DNA of 64,000 nucleotides from Treponema sp. Its GTDB lineage: Bacteria; Spirochaetota; Spirochaetia; Treponematales; Treponemataceae. The stretch lies in assembly GCA_022010055.1 (NCBI GenBank), contig CP091737.1:1612001-1676000 (forward strand), given 5' to 3'. Under the pieces are notes generated by a model that made no database searches, was not told the origin of the DNA, and was given only the letters and a program-made list of their open reading frames with translations. Both the position numbers and the translations under genes were made by a program. Below, piece by piece: positions 42,351 to 49,974 of the stretch; position 1 is the first letter of the stretch; each line of letters opens with the position of its first letter.

Positions 42351-42527
42351 TTAAATATAAAGGGCTAAGTTGTTACGCTTAGCCCTGTTTCTCTTTTGTG
42401 TTGTTTGACGTTGCATAGCCCTCCATGATTCCGCAACATCCCTTTTCTTTGCCTCACGCCTTGTAATGGCATAAGGGTTATGTAACGCCTGCTTTAACTT
42501 AAAGCAGGCAAAGTCCAGTTCACTCAT
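42351..42527 (-). CDS. Basic protein, 58 aa
   Basis: MSELDFACFKLKQALHNPY then a run of basic helix (TRREAKKRDVAESWRAMQ). Its last codons lie inside the hairpin at 42361-42386. Possibly nucleic-acid binding. Confidence 0.5.
   Translation of the reverse strand: MSELDFACFKLKQALHNPYAITRREAKKRDVAESWRAMQRQTTQKRNRAKRNNLALYI
42361..42386 (-). terminator. Hairpin inside gene end, before 42338
   Basis: AGGGCTAAG / CTTAGCCCT perfect 9-bp stem; TTTATATTT follows on the minus strand. Overlaps the 3' end of the 58-aa gene. Confidence 0.55.
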
Positions 42528-42538
42528 TATACCCCTTA

Positions 42539-42874
42539 TTAGTGTTCACTAAACACTTTTTCAAGATTCCTAAGGTATGTATAAACCTTGGTTCCGTCTT
42601 TAAGTTCAAGTAAAATCCTTGCGTTTGTGTACTGAATCGCATGAACATCAAGTCCGGCGGTCTGTAACACTAACGCTCCTCTTGCAATGTCGGCGGTTAT
42701 CGGGTCATAAGGATTGGTGAACATCCTTAAAACCTTGCCGGTAGTTCCTTTTGGAACCTTTCTACCTCTTGCGACTGTTACATAATCGCCGAGGTAGATA
42801 AAATCCTCCTTGCGTTTTTTGCAAACAACATCAGGATTCCAGGCAGAGGCGATAAGTTTCATAAATTCACTCAT
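42539..42874 (-). CDS. Hypothetical protein, 111 aa
   Basis: Contains GDYVTVARGRKVPKGTTGKVLRM, a KOW-like beta turn common in small phage proteins, then strands. Function unknown. Confidence 0.55.
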   Translation of the reverse strand: MSEFMKLIASAWNPDVVCKKRKEDFIYLGDYVTVARGRKVPKGTTGKVLRMFTNPYDPITADIARGALVLQTAGLDVHAIQYTNARILLELKDGTKVYTYLRNLEKVFSEH

Positions 42875-42887
42875 AAGCCCCCCTAGC

Positions 42888-43244
42888 CTAGAGCCATTTT
42901 GTTACTAGACTTCTGTCAAACGGCTTGCAAATTTTCGGATTAGCCTTGCGTTCAAGCCGTATTCGTTTTTTCGCCATTGCCTTCGAGGCGACATCCAGAC
43001 AGTGCTGCTCAAAGTGCTTTTTATCGCTAAGCAACCACTGCTCCGCACTGTCTACAGCGTCAAAACTTACTGTAGACACCTTGGTATCAAAGACGGTTTC
43101 CAAATGCCGTCTTTGTTTTACACTCTGGAGTTTTTCCTCGTCCTTGTAACGGCTATCGCTCCAGCGAGTGTTGTGCCAATCCTGATAGTTGGGCGGCACA
43201 AAGCAACCGCCCAACAACTCTCTTGAAAAATTTTCGTGTTTCAT
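42888..43244 (-). CDS. Hypothetical protein, 118 aa
   Basis: Basic, helical C-terminal half (KAMAKKRIRLERKANPK). No domain recognised. Confidence 0.5.
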   Translation of the reverse strand: MKHENFSRELLGGCFVPPNYQDWHNTRWSDSRYKDEEKLQSVKQRRHLETVFDTKVSTVSFDAVDSAEQWLLSDKKHFEQHCLDVASKAMAKKRIRLERKANPKICKPFDRSLVTKWL

Positions 43245-43321
43245 ACACGCCTCCTTGACTTTTGTATTCCGCCCTAGTGGACTTGCACCACCACGACCGC
43301 TTGACGGTAGGCGGATTCGGG

Positions 43322-43627
43322 CTATTTCGCTATGAGTTCATAGCCAAGTTTGTCCGCCAATAGGCGGAGTGCCTCAAAGGCTTCGTCCTTCGGGTCTGGA
43401 CTAGCCTTTGAGGTTGGTTCCGCCATCTTGCCTTTTTCCGCCATCTTGCCCTTTACCAGCGTAGTGGCAAGAACCCTGTGAAGCCTCTTGCCGCTGCCGT
43501 CGCCATTGTCGAACTCGATGAAGGCACAATTGCCTTTTAAGTTCTTGAACGTACAAGGACGAATCCCCTTGTAAGATACACTCAGGCTCTCTCCAGCCTT
43601 TAATTTCTTCGCTTCTGCCAATGTCAT
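43322..43627 (-). CDS. Hypothetical protein with internal repeat
   Basis: 101 aa: small beta domain (AGESLSVSYKGIRPCTF), then a duplicated KGKMAE element and a helical end. First gene after the hairpin-rich non-coding region; its AAAAGGAG lies at that region's 3' end. Confidence 0.55.
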   Translation of the reverse strand: MTLAEAKKLKAGESLSVSYKGIRPCTFKNLKGNCAFIEFDNGDGSGKRLHRVLATTLVKGKMAEKGKMAEPTSKASPDPKDEAFEALRLLADKLGYELIAK

Positions 43628-43639
43628 ACATCAGACTCC

Positions 43640-44256
43640 TTTTCGTGCCTTATGCACGTCTTGAATAAACCGCCCTACTAGGCGATGAGGATAAGACCCT
43701 CAAACAGTGGGACTGTCGCCAATCCCACTGGCTTGAAAACCCTATCTATCCGTGTTCTTGATATTCCTCCTTACCGGGACTTCCACCTCAGCCCTTACTT
43801 TTTTTTCGACACTACTCCTCTGGTAAGACCACCTTGCCATTTTCGTATCAGGACGCACCATCCCCGCAGTATCAAACAGGGGAAGTTTTAATGGGCATCC
43901 CATTTTTGTCTAACTATATATAAAGCCTCGTGCGTTTACACTATAGTTATTGTATTTGCTAAAATAGCAAGCAAACACACTCTTTCGCAAACTCTATCTA
44001 CCAACCCTTACCAATCAGAAGTTGTACTATTCCAACTTCTAATTACATCTATCGTTCCTCCTCGATTAGTATCATCATCGGCAACCGTGGTTTAGTAACG
44101 CTTCACTAGGTATGTAAAGTTAAAGATGCTTTAGTAGTTTCAAGTCTAAAACCCTTTAGAGTTCAAGCAAGGGTTGCCCTATTGCGGTTACTACGCTAGT
44201 AGTGGACTAGACACCATACTTTTCTAGTCTTGCTAGTTGCTTCACCGCTAACAGTT
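43640..44256 (-). ncRNA. Candidate large structured non-coding RNA (ROOL/GOLLD-like)
   Basis: No coding frame. At least ten local hairpins: 43644-43658, 43671-43684, 43687-43701, 43705-43730 (8-bp perfect), 43861-43883, 43890-43904, 43956-43970, 44017-44040 (8-bp perfect), 44150-44175, 44205-44229 and 44247-44259. A TTGACA promoter faces it on the minus strand. A length of roughly 600 nt and a phage setting fit the ornate RNA classes ROOL and GOLLD. The class name is my inference. Confidence 0.5.
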
Positions 44257-44287
44257 AGCATACATCTTGCTTTCCCTACATTGTCAA
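44257..44287 (-). promoter_or_regulatory. Promoter candidate for the structured RNA
   Basis: Minus strand: TTGACA (44282-44287), 19 nt, TATGCT (44257-44262), preceded by TG. The spacing is long for sigma-70, hence the moderate score. Confidence 0.45.
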
Positions 44288-44385
44288 AGAACTATCATAG
44301 CCTCCTTTTCTTTAGCCTTAGCGGTTGTTTTCCGCTTGCTTGTCCCCATAATACCCTCCCCCCACATTCCGATTTGGTTTTTGGA

Positions 44386-44502
44386 GTGGGAACTTATCCA
44401 GCAGATGGTTGAAGCTAATTTCTGGCAAAAGTCCGGCTATACACGAAAAAATTCCCACTTAAACACGAAAAACAGGGCGATTTTTAACAAAAATTCCCAC
44501 TT
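44386..44502. repeat. Repeated GTGGGAA sites upstream of the structured RNA
   Basis: AAATTCCCACTT at 44449-44460 and 44491-44502, plus an inverted GTGGGAACTT at 44386-44395. ACACGAAAAA occurs at 44441 and 44463. Likely protein-binding sites. The remainder of 44503-44768 holds nothing I can name. Confidence 0.5.
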
Positions 44503-44768
44503 TTACATCCAAAGAAGAGACAGTTTTAAGGGGTGGGGAAAACATAAAGGCAGGGGTTATTTTTAAAAGGTCGGGTGTGAAATTTTGAAAAAGGAGTTTT
44601 ACGGAATTGCAAAAATACCAAGAGGACGGTGATTTATACCGCCCATAGGGAGAACGTATACTTTAGAGATATGTAAAAGAGAAAAGAGGCGGTTATAAGA
44701 AAAAGGATATTTATATAGAAGAAAAAAGACGGAAATCGTATTTAACAATAAAAAGGCTGTGCTTTATT

Positions 44769-45383
44769 ATGTGTGATATGGATATAGATTATAACAATGA
44801 GATAAGGTTCGGAAGATTAAAGGAGCTGCTGAAAGAAAGGCGGATGACTGTAAAAAGGCTGTCCTTTATGACCGGGATAAGAAGAGATGTGCTGTCGCAC
44901 ATAATAACAGGACTCACCCTGCCGAAGACAGATGTGGTCGCAAGGATATGCCATGCACTTAGAGTGCCGGCAAGCCATATATGCGTTTTCAAGGGAGTGG
45001 AGGAAAAGCCATATTTTGCAAAGGCAAGGCTTATGTATATACCGGAAAAGGAGGCGAAGGGGGATGTAACATACAGACCGCTAAGGCGATTCTTTGAGGT
45101 GTATTTTGAATCCCATCCCGAAAAGACTGACAATGACCTTTACGACAAGATTGCGACATCAGGAAAAAGGAATGGGCTTCACAACACATCCGGTCTTGAG
45201 AGATATAGGGAAGAACGGATGAAGGCAAGAAAACAGGAATGCAAAACCGGAAAGACAGTGCCGGGAATTCCGTACGCGACACGGACGAAGCTGCGGCAGG
45301 ACAGACCTATCAATATAAGGACAGTCTATGACATCTGCAAATTCCTTGGCTGCTCGATAGATTTCGTGATGAGCTACAAGTGA
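44769..45383 (+). CDS. Cro/CI-type regulator with two HTH-like domains
   Basis: 204 aa. Residues about 12-65 (RFGRLKELLKERRMTVKRL, then LPKTDVVARICHALRVPA) form a lambda-repressor-type HTH. The C-terminus (PINIRTVYDICKFLGCSID) repeats the second half of the same fold. The basic centre carries no peptidase motif, so it is not a self-cleaving repressor. It sits between the early arrays and is a good candidate for binding one of the recurrent operators. Confidence 0.75.
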   Translation: MCDMDIDYNNEIRFGRLKELLKERRMTVKRLSFMTGIRRDVLSHIITGLTLPKTDVVARICHALRVPASHICVFKGVEEKPYFAKARLMYIPEKEAKGDVTYRPLRRFFEVYFESHPEKTDNDLYDKIATSGKRNGLHNTSGLERYREERMKARKQECKTGKTVPGIPYATRTKLRQDRPINIRTVYDICKFLGCSIDFVMSYK

Positions 45384-45451
45384 AAAGGCAGTCTTTTTAA
45401 GCCGACAAAGACATCCTTTATTTTCATCCGAGATGATGTTAAGATGCCTTT

Positions 45452-46072
45452 ATGAAAGAAAGGTTTGATAAAAAAGGACTGCCTGACACGGCATGGAACA
45501 TAAGATGCTTAAAAAAAGCCGAGGACGACCCACGCAGGCATAAATCCAGATGCATATACTATGAGGACGGAAAATGTGTCAATGTATATGAGATATACTG
45601 CAACGGCTCGGCACATTGCCGGCACTACACAGTCGCCACGGAAGGCAGGAGCAAGGAAGATGAAAGAGAACGTATCAGAAGGCTGAAAAACAATCTTGAC
45701 AACAGAGATGTAATCGTACAGAGCCTTTCCGAGTACCAGCAGGAAAGACACAGGTTGGAACAGGAAAAAAGAAGAGCCGCTATAGATAAGAAAGAGGAAA
45801 AGGAGCGGCGGAAAAAACAGGAGCAGGAAAAAATCAAAAGGCAGAGAGCCGCAAAAAGAGGCTGGAGAAAATATGCACACCCTAAAAAGCAGAAAGCCAA
45901 GAACAAGCAGACACCGGACAAAAAAGTTGACTGCTACCTGTCCTCGCAAAAAGAGAGCGTAAAGAATCATCTTTGTCTTTCCTGCCGCTTGTATGACAAA
46001 AAAGAGAATCTCTGCTCTGTAACAGGAAAACAGGAAGCCCTGCCCCACTGTCTTCTATACAGGTTAGTCTGA
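45452..46072 (+). CDS. Cysteine-rich protein with long basic coiled coil
   Basis: 206 aa. N-terminal KSRCIYYEDGKCVNVYEIYC-type cluster with a CRHY block, then a K/R/E-rich helix (about 65-150) and a C-terminal CLSCRLYDKKENLC cluster. Two metal sites joined by a rod. Function unknown; nucleic-acid binding likely. Confidence 0.6.
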   Translation: MKERFDKKGLPDTAWNIRCLKKAEDDPRRHKSRCIYYEDGKCVNVYEIYCNGSAHCRHYTVATEGRSKEDERERIRRLKNNLDNRDVIVQSLSEYQQERHRLEQEKRRAAIDKKEEKERRKKQEQEKIKRQRAAKRGWRKYAHPKKQKAKNKQTPDKKVDCYLSSQKESVKNHLCLSCRLYDKKENLCSVTGKQEALPHCLLYRLV

Positions 46073-46075
46073 CCC

Positions 46076-46303
46076 CTAAAAGGATGTGCCCTTACGTTGA
46101 AAACCTATGGTCTTATAATCCGTATAGAGGTCAAAGGCAAATGAACGCCCATTTCTAAATCTGTCAAATTCCTCTAGCGTCTCAGAGAGGAATCTCGCAC
46201 ATTTCTCCGAGCACAGGTCATTATCATCTACAGAATAGCAATATTTCATACCGGCAAGGCTTTTTCCGCATACAGGACATCTATAAATTTGTCTGTTTTT
46301 CAT
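46076..46303 (-). CDS. Zinc-ribbon protein, 75 aa
   Basis: YRCPVCGKSLAG and LCSEKCARFL: C-x2-C plus C-x3-C, a treble-clef type zinc site. Convergent with the gene ending at 46072. Behind a GCCGTTC-class promoter. Confidence 0.6.
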   Translation of the reverse strand: MKNRQIYRCPVCGKSLAGMKYCYSVDDNDLCSEKCARFLSETLEEFDRFRNGRSFAFDLYTDYKTIGFQRKGTSF

Positions 46304-46310
46304 AACTGAG

Positions 46311-46338
46311 AATATACAGCAATTATCCGGCGAACGGC
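46311..46338 (-). promoter_or_regulatory. GCCGTTC-class promoter
   Basis: Minus strand: GCCGTTC (46332-46338), 15 nt, TATATT (46311-46316). A TTGACA (46345-46350) with GATAAT (46322-46327) at 17 nt offers an overlapping sigma-70 promoter. A 7-bp inverted repeat (CGGCTCT / AGAGCCG, about 46335-46363) spans the site. Confidence 0.6.
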
Positions 46339-46408
46339 TCTATCTGTCAATTAACAAAGAGCCGGATTTTACTCCAGAATCTGATTTATGCAGTGGTTTA
46401 AGCCCGGC

Positions 46409-46966
46409 TTAAAAATGATTAAATCGGCGGTAATCAATAAGTTTTATTTTTTCAAGTGAACCAGTGTTAAAACCAATTGATGCCCCTTTGTTTTTATATA
46501 CCGAGGAGATGAATAGACTTTTGAAAGAATTTTCATGGACAGCATTAAAGACAAATCTCCACTGCTCTTCTGTAAAAAATCCACACTCATCAAAAATTAT
46601 AAAAGTCGGCGACCTGCCGCTTGTTATATTGCATAATATATCGCTACGGCTTGCAATATACACATTGCAACTGGCAAAATAAAGCCTAGAGCCATTTCTA
46701 AAATTTACACAATCTTTGTCTATGGATATTTCTCCGCCCCAGTCTTTACAGGACTGTATAACAAAATCCTTTATCGCCTCTTTTATCTGGTTATTAAAAG
46801 TAGCCCAGATTACAACAGAAAATTTCTTTCTGCACTCTTTCAGAGCCTTGGCAAGGCATACGTACTCCTTGCCAAAACGGCGGTCTGTGAGAGCAAGGAC
46901 ATAATCCGCCTTGCAGTTGACAATGGTTTTCTGCTTACGTGTCAATCTGAATCTTGTTTTTACCAT
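46409..46966 (-). CDS. Terminase ATPase-like protein with damaged Walker A
   Basis: 185 aa. It aligns by eye with the ATPase half of the large terminase at 50482: FRLTRKQ for YRLTKPQ, DRRFGKE for GRRFGKT at Walker A, FIIFDECGFF for LLIMDECGFI at Walker B, and a similar SVVIW strand between them. It has no nuclease domain. The Thr-to-Glu change at Walker A should block nucleotide handling. Either a repurposed decoy or regulator of packaging, or a relic. Confidence 0.65.
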   Translation of the reverse strand: MVKTRFRLTRKQKTIVNCKADYVLALTDRRFGKEYVCLAKALKECRKKFSVVIWATFNNQIKEAIKDFVIQSCKDWGGEISIDKDCVNFRNGSRLYFASCNVYIASRSDILCNITSGRSPTFIIFDECGFFTEEQWRFVFNAVHENSFKSLFISSVYKNKGASIGFNTGSLEKIKLIDYRRFNHF

Positions 46967-46976
46967 ATATTTCTCT

Positions 46977-47225
46977 TTAACTGCCGGAAGATAAATCCTG
47001 AACCTCTTTTTGTATGGATTTTTTCAGCTCCGCTTTTTCAACGGAATTTATAAATGTCTTCAATTCTTTTATCTTGGCGGTCATCTCATCGCACAGGAGT
47101 TTCAGCCGCTCTGTATCAATCTCAAACTCGTCTACAATATCTGTGATTTTCGAGAACAGCCTCATAACTCCGTTGTCGTGGAAGTAATTGCCAATAGGGC
47201 TCTCCTCTTCCTGTCTTATAATCAT
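46977..47225 (-). CDS. Coiled-coil protein, 82 aa
   Basis: ATG 47225. Helical (ITDIVDEFEIDTERLKLL, then KELKTFINSVEKAELKK). Overlaps the upstream gene by 4 bp. No function recognised. Confidence 0.5.
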   Translation of the reverse strand: MIIRQEEESPIGNYFHDNGVMRLFSKITDIVDEFEIDTERLKLLCDEMTAKIKELKTFINSVEKAELKKSIQKEVQDLSSGS

Positions 47226-47419
47226 AATTCTTTTTCCTTTATTTTTTTTGCTATTTCTTTGATTGTAAGAAGAGCGACTAAAGATGAGTCCTCCGGCTTC
47301 CGTGTAAGGCACCGGTATTTAAGTATACATTTGCGGCATTTTATTCCTGTGCAGCCTTTTGTCGCTATCCGGTGCAGGATAAATTTTATCCAATCCGCAC
47401 TTTTTTCTGTAATATCCAT
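47222..47419 (-). CDS. Cysteine-containing protein, 65 aa
   Basis: CTGIKCRKCILKYRC gives a compact four-Cys knot in a basic setting, probably zinc. No family recognised. Confidence 0.5.
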   Translation of the reverse strand: MDITEKSADWIKFILHRIATKGCTGIKCRKCILKYRCLTRKPEDSSLVALLTIKEIAKKIKEKEL

Positions 47420-47446
47420 TTTACCTCCTGTGTGAAATTTTCTTTC

Positions 47447-47659
47447 CTACTTAGCCTGTATAACCGTGTAAGAAATTCCACTATCCATTAACTTTTTCAT
47501 AACAGCCTTCTGTTCGTCTGGAGAGGACTTAAAAGACATAAGAAACTTTTCCGACTCTGGGTATACAAAGCATACATTAAGCTCAAGTTTAACCGCCGAA
47601 AATATCTCCCTGGTTTTCTGTACGTCGCTTGTATTTACATAAAAATACGACTTATCCAT
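47447..47659 (-). CDS. Hypothetical protein, 70 aa
   Basis: Ferredoxin-like alternation: YFYVNTSDVQKTREIF, LELNVCFVYPESEKF, helix, YTVIQAK. Unknown. Confidence 0.5.
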   Translation of the reverse strand: MDKSYFYVNTSDVQKTREIFSAVKLELNVCFVYPESEKFLMSFKSSPDEQKAVMKKLMDSGISYTVIQAK

Positions 47660-47671
47660 TCTCTTGTCCTC

Positions 47672-48388
47672 CTAGAAAAGCTCCAGTTGTTCCTTGCATT
47701 CTGGAGATTCAATCCTGCATTTTGCAATCTCAAAATATTCCGGCTCTATCTCGCAACCGATAAAATTTCTACCGAGGTTATTACAGGCTACTCCTGTTGT
47801 GCCGCTGCCCATAAAAGGGTCTAGCACAATCTCACCTGGTTTCGAGGAATTCCTTATAAGCCTTTCGATTATCTCCAGTGGCTTTATCGTCGGATGCTTC
47901 CACAGTTTCTTGTCCTTCGCATTTATTGGAGCCACAAAATATGTCTTTGCATCCTCGTATGAATTTGGAGAGCAATATCCGCCCTTTCTAAAATAGAGAC
48001 AAAACTCTGTATCTGTAAGATATTTGTTATGATAAGTAGGAAGAGGATTTGTTTTTTCCCAGCGTATTATGTCAAATTTACAGCCAAGCTCGTTTACATA
48101 GAAGTTAAAATATTTTGGAATCTGCAATTTGTTGCACCAAAAGTAAACATTAATATTTTTCATAACCCTTACAAGTTCTTTGTTGATGTTCTCAAAGTCA
48201 TAGCCATTATCTATGTTAAGATCAACAAGACTTTTCAGGCTTTTATTAAGATGCATAACACTGTTGACTATTCCGCCTCCGTTTGAGGCGGAGACTTCAT
48301 AAGGTGGGTCTGTAACAACCAAATCAACATAATTATCAGGCATATCTTTCAAGGTTTTTAAACAGTCGCCACAAAAGAGAGAAATCAT
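47672..48388 (-). CDS. Beta-class DNA adenine/cytosine-N4 methyltransferase
   Basis: 238 aa. Catalytic TDPPYEVS (about 26-33) comes before SAM motif I FMGSGTTG (about 197-204), the beta-class order. LDPFMGSG and FIGCEIEPEYFEIA complete the SAM pocket. Third DNA methylase in the window. Overlaps the neighbour by 1 bp. Confidence 0.9.
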   Translation of the reverse strand: MISLFCGDCLKTLKDMPDNYVDLVVTDPPYEVSASNGGGIVNSVMHLNKSLKSLVDLNIDNGYDFENINKELVRVMKNINVYFWCNKLQIPKYFNFYVNELGCKFDIIRWEKTNPLPTYHNKYLTDTEFCLYFRKGGYCSPNSYEDAKTYFVAPINAKDKKLWKHPTIKPLEIIERLIRNSSKPGEIVLDPFMGSGTTGVACNNLGRNFIGCEIEPEYFEIAKCRIESPECKEQLELF

Positions 48389-48807
48389 TATGACTCAAGC
48401 TCCAGATTATTATCTTCTTTCCACCGACTGAACAACATCTGCTTTTCCTTTTTTGAGCAGGTCAACGAACGGACAAAATAAATAGACAGGTTTTTCATAT
48501 CCTTTGAAAATTGTAGCAGGATAACTGCGTTTTCCCCGATAGATTTCGCGTCGCCGAAAGTTTTAAAGTCCAAGCCAAACGCCTCGACGGATGATAAAAC
48601 CTTGTTGCCGGAAAGTTCGAGGGTATATGCGAAGTATCTTCTGATTGCAGGATTTCTCGGTACAGATATTTTTAAGTAGTGCTCGCCGGTTTTCCGGTCT
48701 TTTGTAAGTGCCATACCAGGAATATCAACTCCGCTTTTATTCTGAAATATATAATGCGAACAATCAGATTTTGAACTCTTAAAATTATAGCTTGCGTAAT
48801 ATCTCAT
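48388..48807 (-). CDS. Hypothetical protein, 139 aa
   Basis: Strand-rich (YYASYNFKSSKSDCSHYIF, then GEHYLKISVPR) with a helical end. Coupled to the methylase gene. No domain recognised. Confidence 0.55.
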   Translation of the reverse strand: MRYYASYNFKSSKSDCSHYIFQNKSGVDIPGMALTKDRKTGEHYLKISVPRNPAIRRYFAYTLELSGNKVLSSVEAFGLDFKTFGDAKSIGENAVILLQFSKDMKNLSIYFVRSLTCSKKEKQMLFSRWKEDNNLELES

Positions 48808-48849
48808 AAGTATTTCTCCTTATCCCTTTAAGGTCTGGGATTAACCTTA

Positions 48850-48920
48850 TAGCCCCATCGGGATTTGAACCCGATTTCACAGCGGAGAGTTATAGCTGCT
48901 AGGCAACCAGCCAAAGACTA
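48850..48920 (-). tRNA. Degenerate tRNA-like element
   Basis: Minus strand: a perfect T arm (TCGGG TTCAAAT CCCGA), a D-arm-like GCTG/CAGC and acceptor strands TAGTCTT / GGGGCTA (seven pairs, three G-U). The anticodon arm is poor (weak stem, loop CTCTCCG) and the variable loop is short, so the tRNA is either broken or misread. Part of the 279-base gap 48808-49086. Confidence 0.4.
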
Positions 48921-48921
48921 C

Positions 48922-48942
48922 CTCTGGACTTTCACCAGAGGA
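48922..48942 (-). other. Hairpin next to tRNA-like element
   Basis: CCTCTGG / CCAGAGG perfect 7-bp stem with loop TGAAAGT, directly 5' of the tRNA-like element. No T-tract. Role unknown. Confidence 0.4.
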
Positions 48943-49011
48943 GTATTAAAAAGATGACATTGAGGAAGAAATGCCCATCGTTATTGAAAGGTCAGACTGC
49001 CAATCGTCTGA

Positions 49012-49066
49012 TTTAAAAAAAACAGAGAATTGAACTCTGTGCGGTGCCTGCTTTTTTTAGCAGGCA
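49012..49066 (-). terminator. Terminator after dUTPase
   Basis: Minus strand: hairpin TGCCTGC / GCAGGCA (loop TAAAAAAA), then ACAGAG TTCAATT CTCTGT followed by T8. The second loop mimics a tRNA T loop, but the T-tract favours a terminator. A further 6-bp hairpin (TCAGAC / GTCTGA) lies near 48993-49012. Confidence 0.6.
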
Positions 49067-49086
49067 ACCACGGAACCATCCTTTTC

Positions 49087-49533
49087 TTATTTTGCTGTGC
49101 TGCCAAAACCTCCTGTTCGTTCGCAATCCAGGTTTCCGTTTTCAGCCATAAGATACTTAACAAAAATACCCTGACCTACTCTGTCGCCCGAATGAATCCA
49201 CTGTTTTTCAGCAGATATATTTTTAAGCAAAATGCCAATATTGCCATCATTGCTCGGGTTAGAGAAATAATCACTGTCAATAACACCGACTGTATTCGAC
49301 ATCATAAATTTTCCACCCATTGAGCTTCTTACTACCAGTAAAAGAACCTCGTCTGGATTCATCTCTACTTTTACGTCGGTCCAAATTTTTACAACTTCCC
49401 CCGGATTTACTGTTACACTACATTTTGAATAGAAATCATATCCGGCACTTCCCAAAGTCGCCCTTGTGGGCAGTTTTGTTTCTATCTGCGGATATTTTCT
49501 AAACTTTTCATCAACTTCGTAAAATTTTCTCAT
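49087..49533 (-). CDS. dut: dUTP pyrophosphatase
   Basis: 148 aa from ATG 49533, normal for trimeric dUTPase. Motifs in order: SAGYDFYS (I), VRSSMG (II), GVIDSDYF (III), DRVGQGIF (IV) and RTGGFGST (V). Hydrolyses dUTP to dUMP, which keeps uracil out of phage DNA and feeds dTMP synthesis. Coupled with the DUF4406 gene. Confidence 0.93.
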   Translation of the reverse strand: MRKFYEVDEKFRKYPQIETKLPTRATLGSAGYDFYSKCSVTVNPGEVVKIWTDVKVEMNPDEVLLLVVRSSMGGKFMMSNTVGVIDSDYFSNPSNDGNIGILLKNISAEKQWIHSGDRVGQGIFVKYLMAENGNLDCERTGGFGSTAK

Positions 49534-49546
49534 TCTTACACACCTC

Positions 49547-49885
49547 TTACCTTCCGTCCGAATTCCATTTTCGCTCCAGAAGATTAACTTTGACAAATAT
49601 CTTTCCAGTGGCTTTCGCGACTTCGTACTCAACTTTTGCTCCTGCTGAATTTTCCCAGCCATCAAGCATGGATATTCCATCGCAATTGAGCAGTGCCGCT
49701 ATGTCATGCTTCATATAATCTTCATACTTTAATTTTTTATCGGGGAACATCTTGTCAAGTTTCTCTCCGAGAATAACAGGATTTTCCACTTCATACCCCA
49801 TAGAACGCAGGCTTGCGGCTCTCGCGGCAAAAGCTGCCTTATGATTTGCAAGTCCTGTTATCGGTCCTGATATATACACTAACAT
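49547..49885 (-). CDS. DUF4406 (nucleoside deoxyribosyltransferase-like)
   Basis: 112 aa. Begins LVYISGPITGLANH, then NPVILGEKLD, DIAALLNCDGISML and GAKVEYEVA: the layout of DUF4406, a relative of nucleoside 2-deoxyribosyltransferases. Probably nucleotide salvage alongside dUTPase. Confidence 0.8.
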   Translation of the reverse strand: MLVYISGPITGLANHKAAFAARAASLRSMGYEVENPVILGEKLDKMFPDKKLKYEDYMKHDIAALLNCDGISMLDGWENSAGAKVEYEVAKATGKIFVKVNLLERKWNSDGR

Positions 49886-49915
49886 CTATTTTTTTTTTTC
49901 CTTAGAAAATGGAGC

Positions 49916-49954
49916 GGAACCTGAGAGAGCCGAGTTCGTCTACAGACAGGTTCC
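49916..49954. repeat. Inverted repeat before the terminase genes
   Basis: GGAACCTG / CAGGTTCC perfect 8-bp arms, 23-bp spacer, within the 186-base gap between the early and late units. Possible packaging (cos/pac) or regulatory site. Confidence 0.4.
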
Positions 49955-49974
49955 ATATCACATCAGCTATAACA

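Noticed and set aside
43685..44566. Rightward open frames of 60-99 codons in the hairpin-rich region
   Set aside because: No ribosome binding sites, cysteine/proline/histidine-rich unnatural composition, mutually overlapping; they look like chance frames over structured RNA.
45509..46048. 179-codon minus-strand frame opposite the 45452 gene
   Set aside because: Hydrophobic F/L/S-rich antisense of a basic coiled coil; the plus-strand protein has Cys motifs and sensible composition.
49012..49089. Second tRNA gene (T-loop-like TTCAATT hairpin, D-loop-like GGTTGCC)
   Set aside because: The preceding hairpin does not leave a seven-base anticodon loop and the element ends in T8, so a terminator explains it better.
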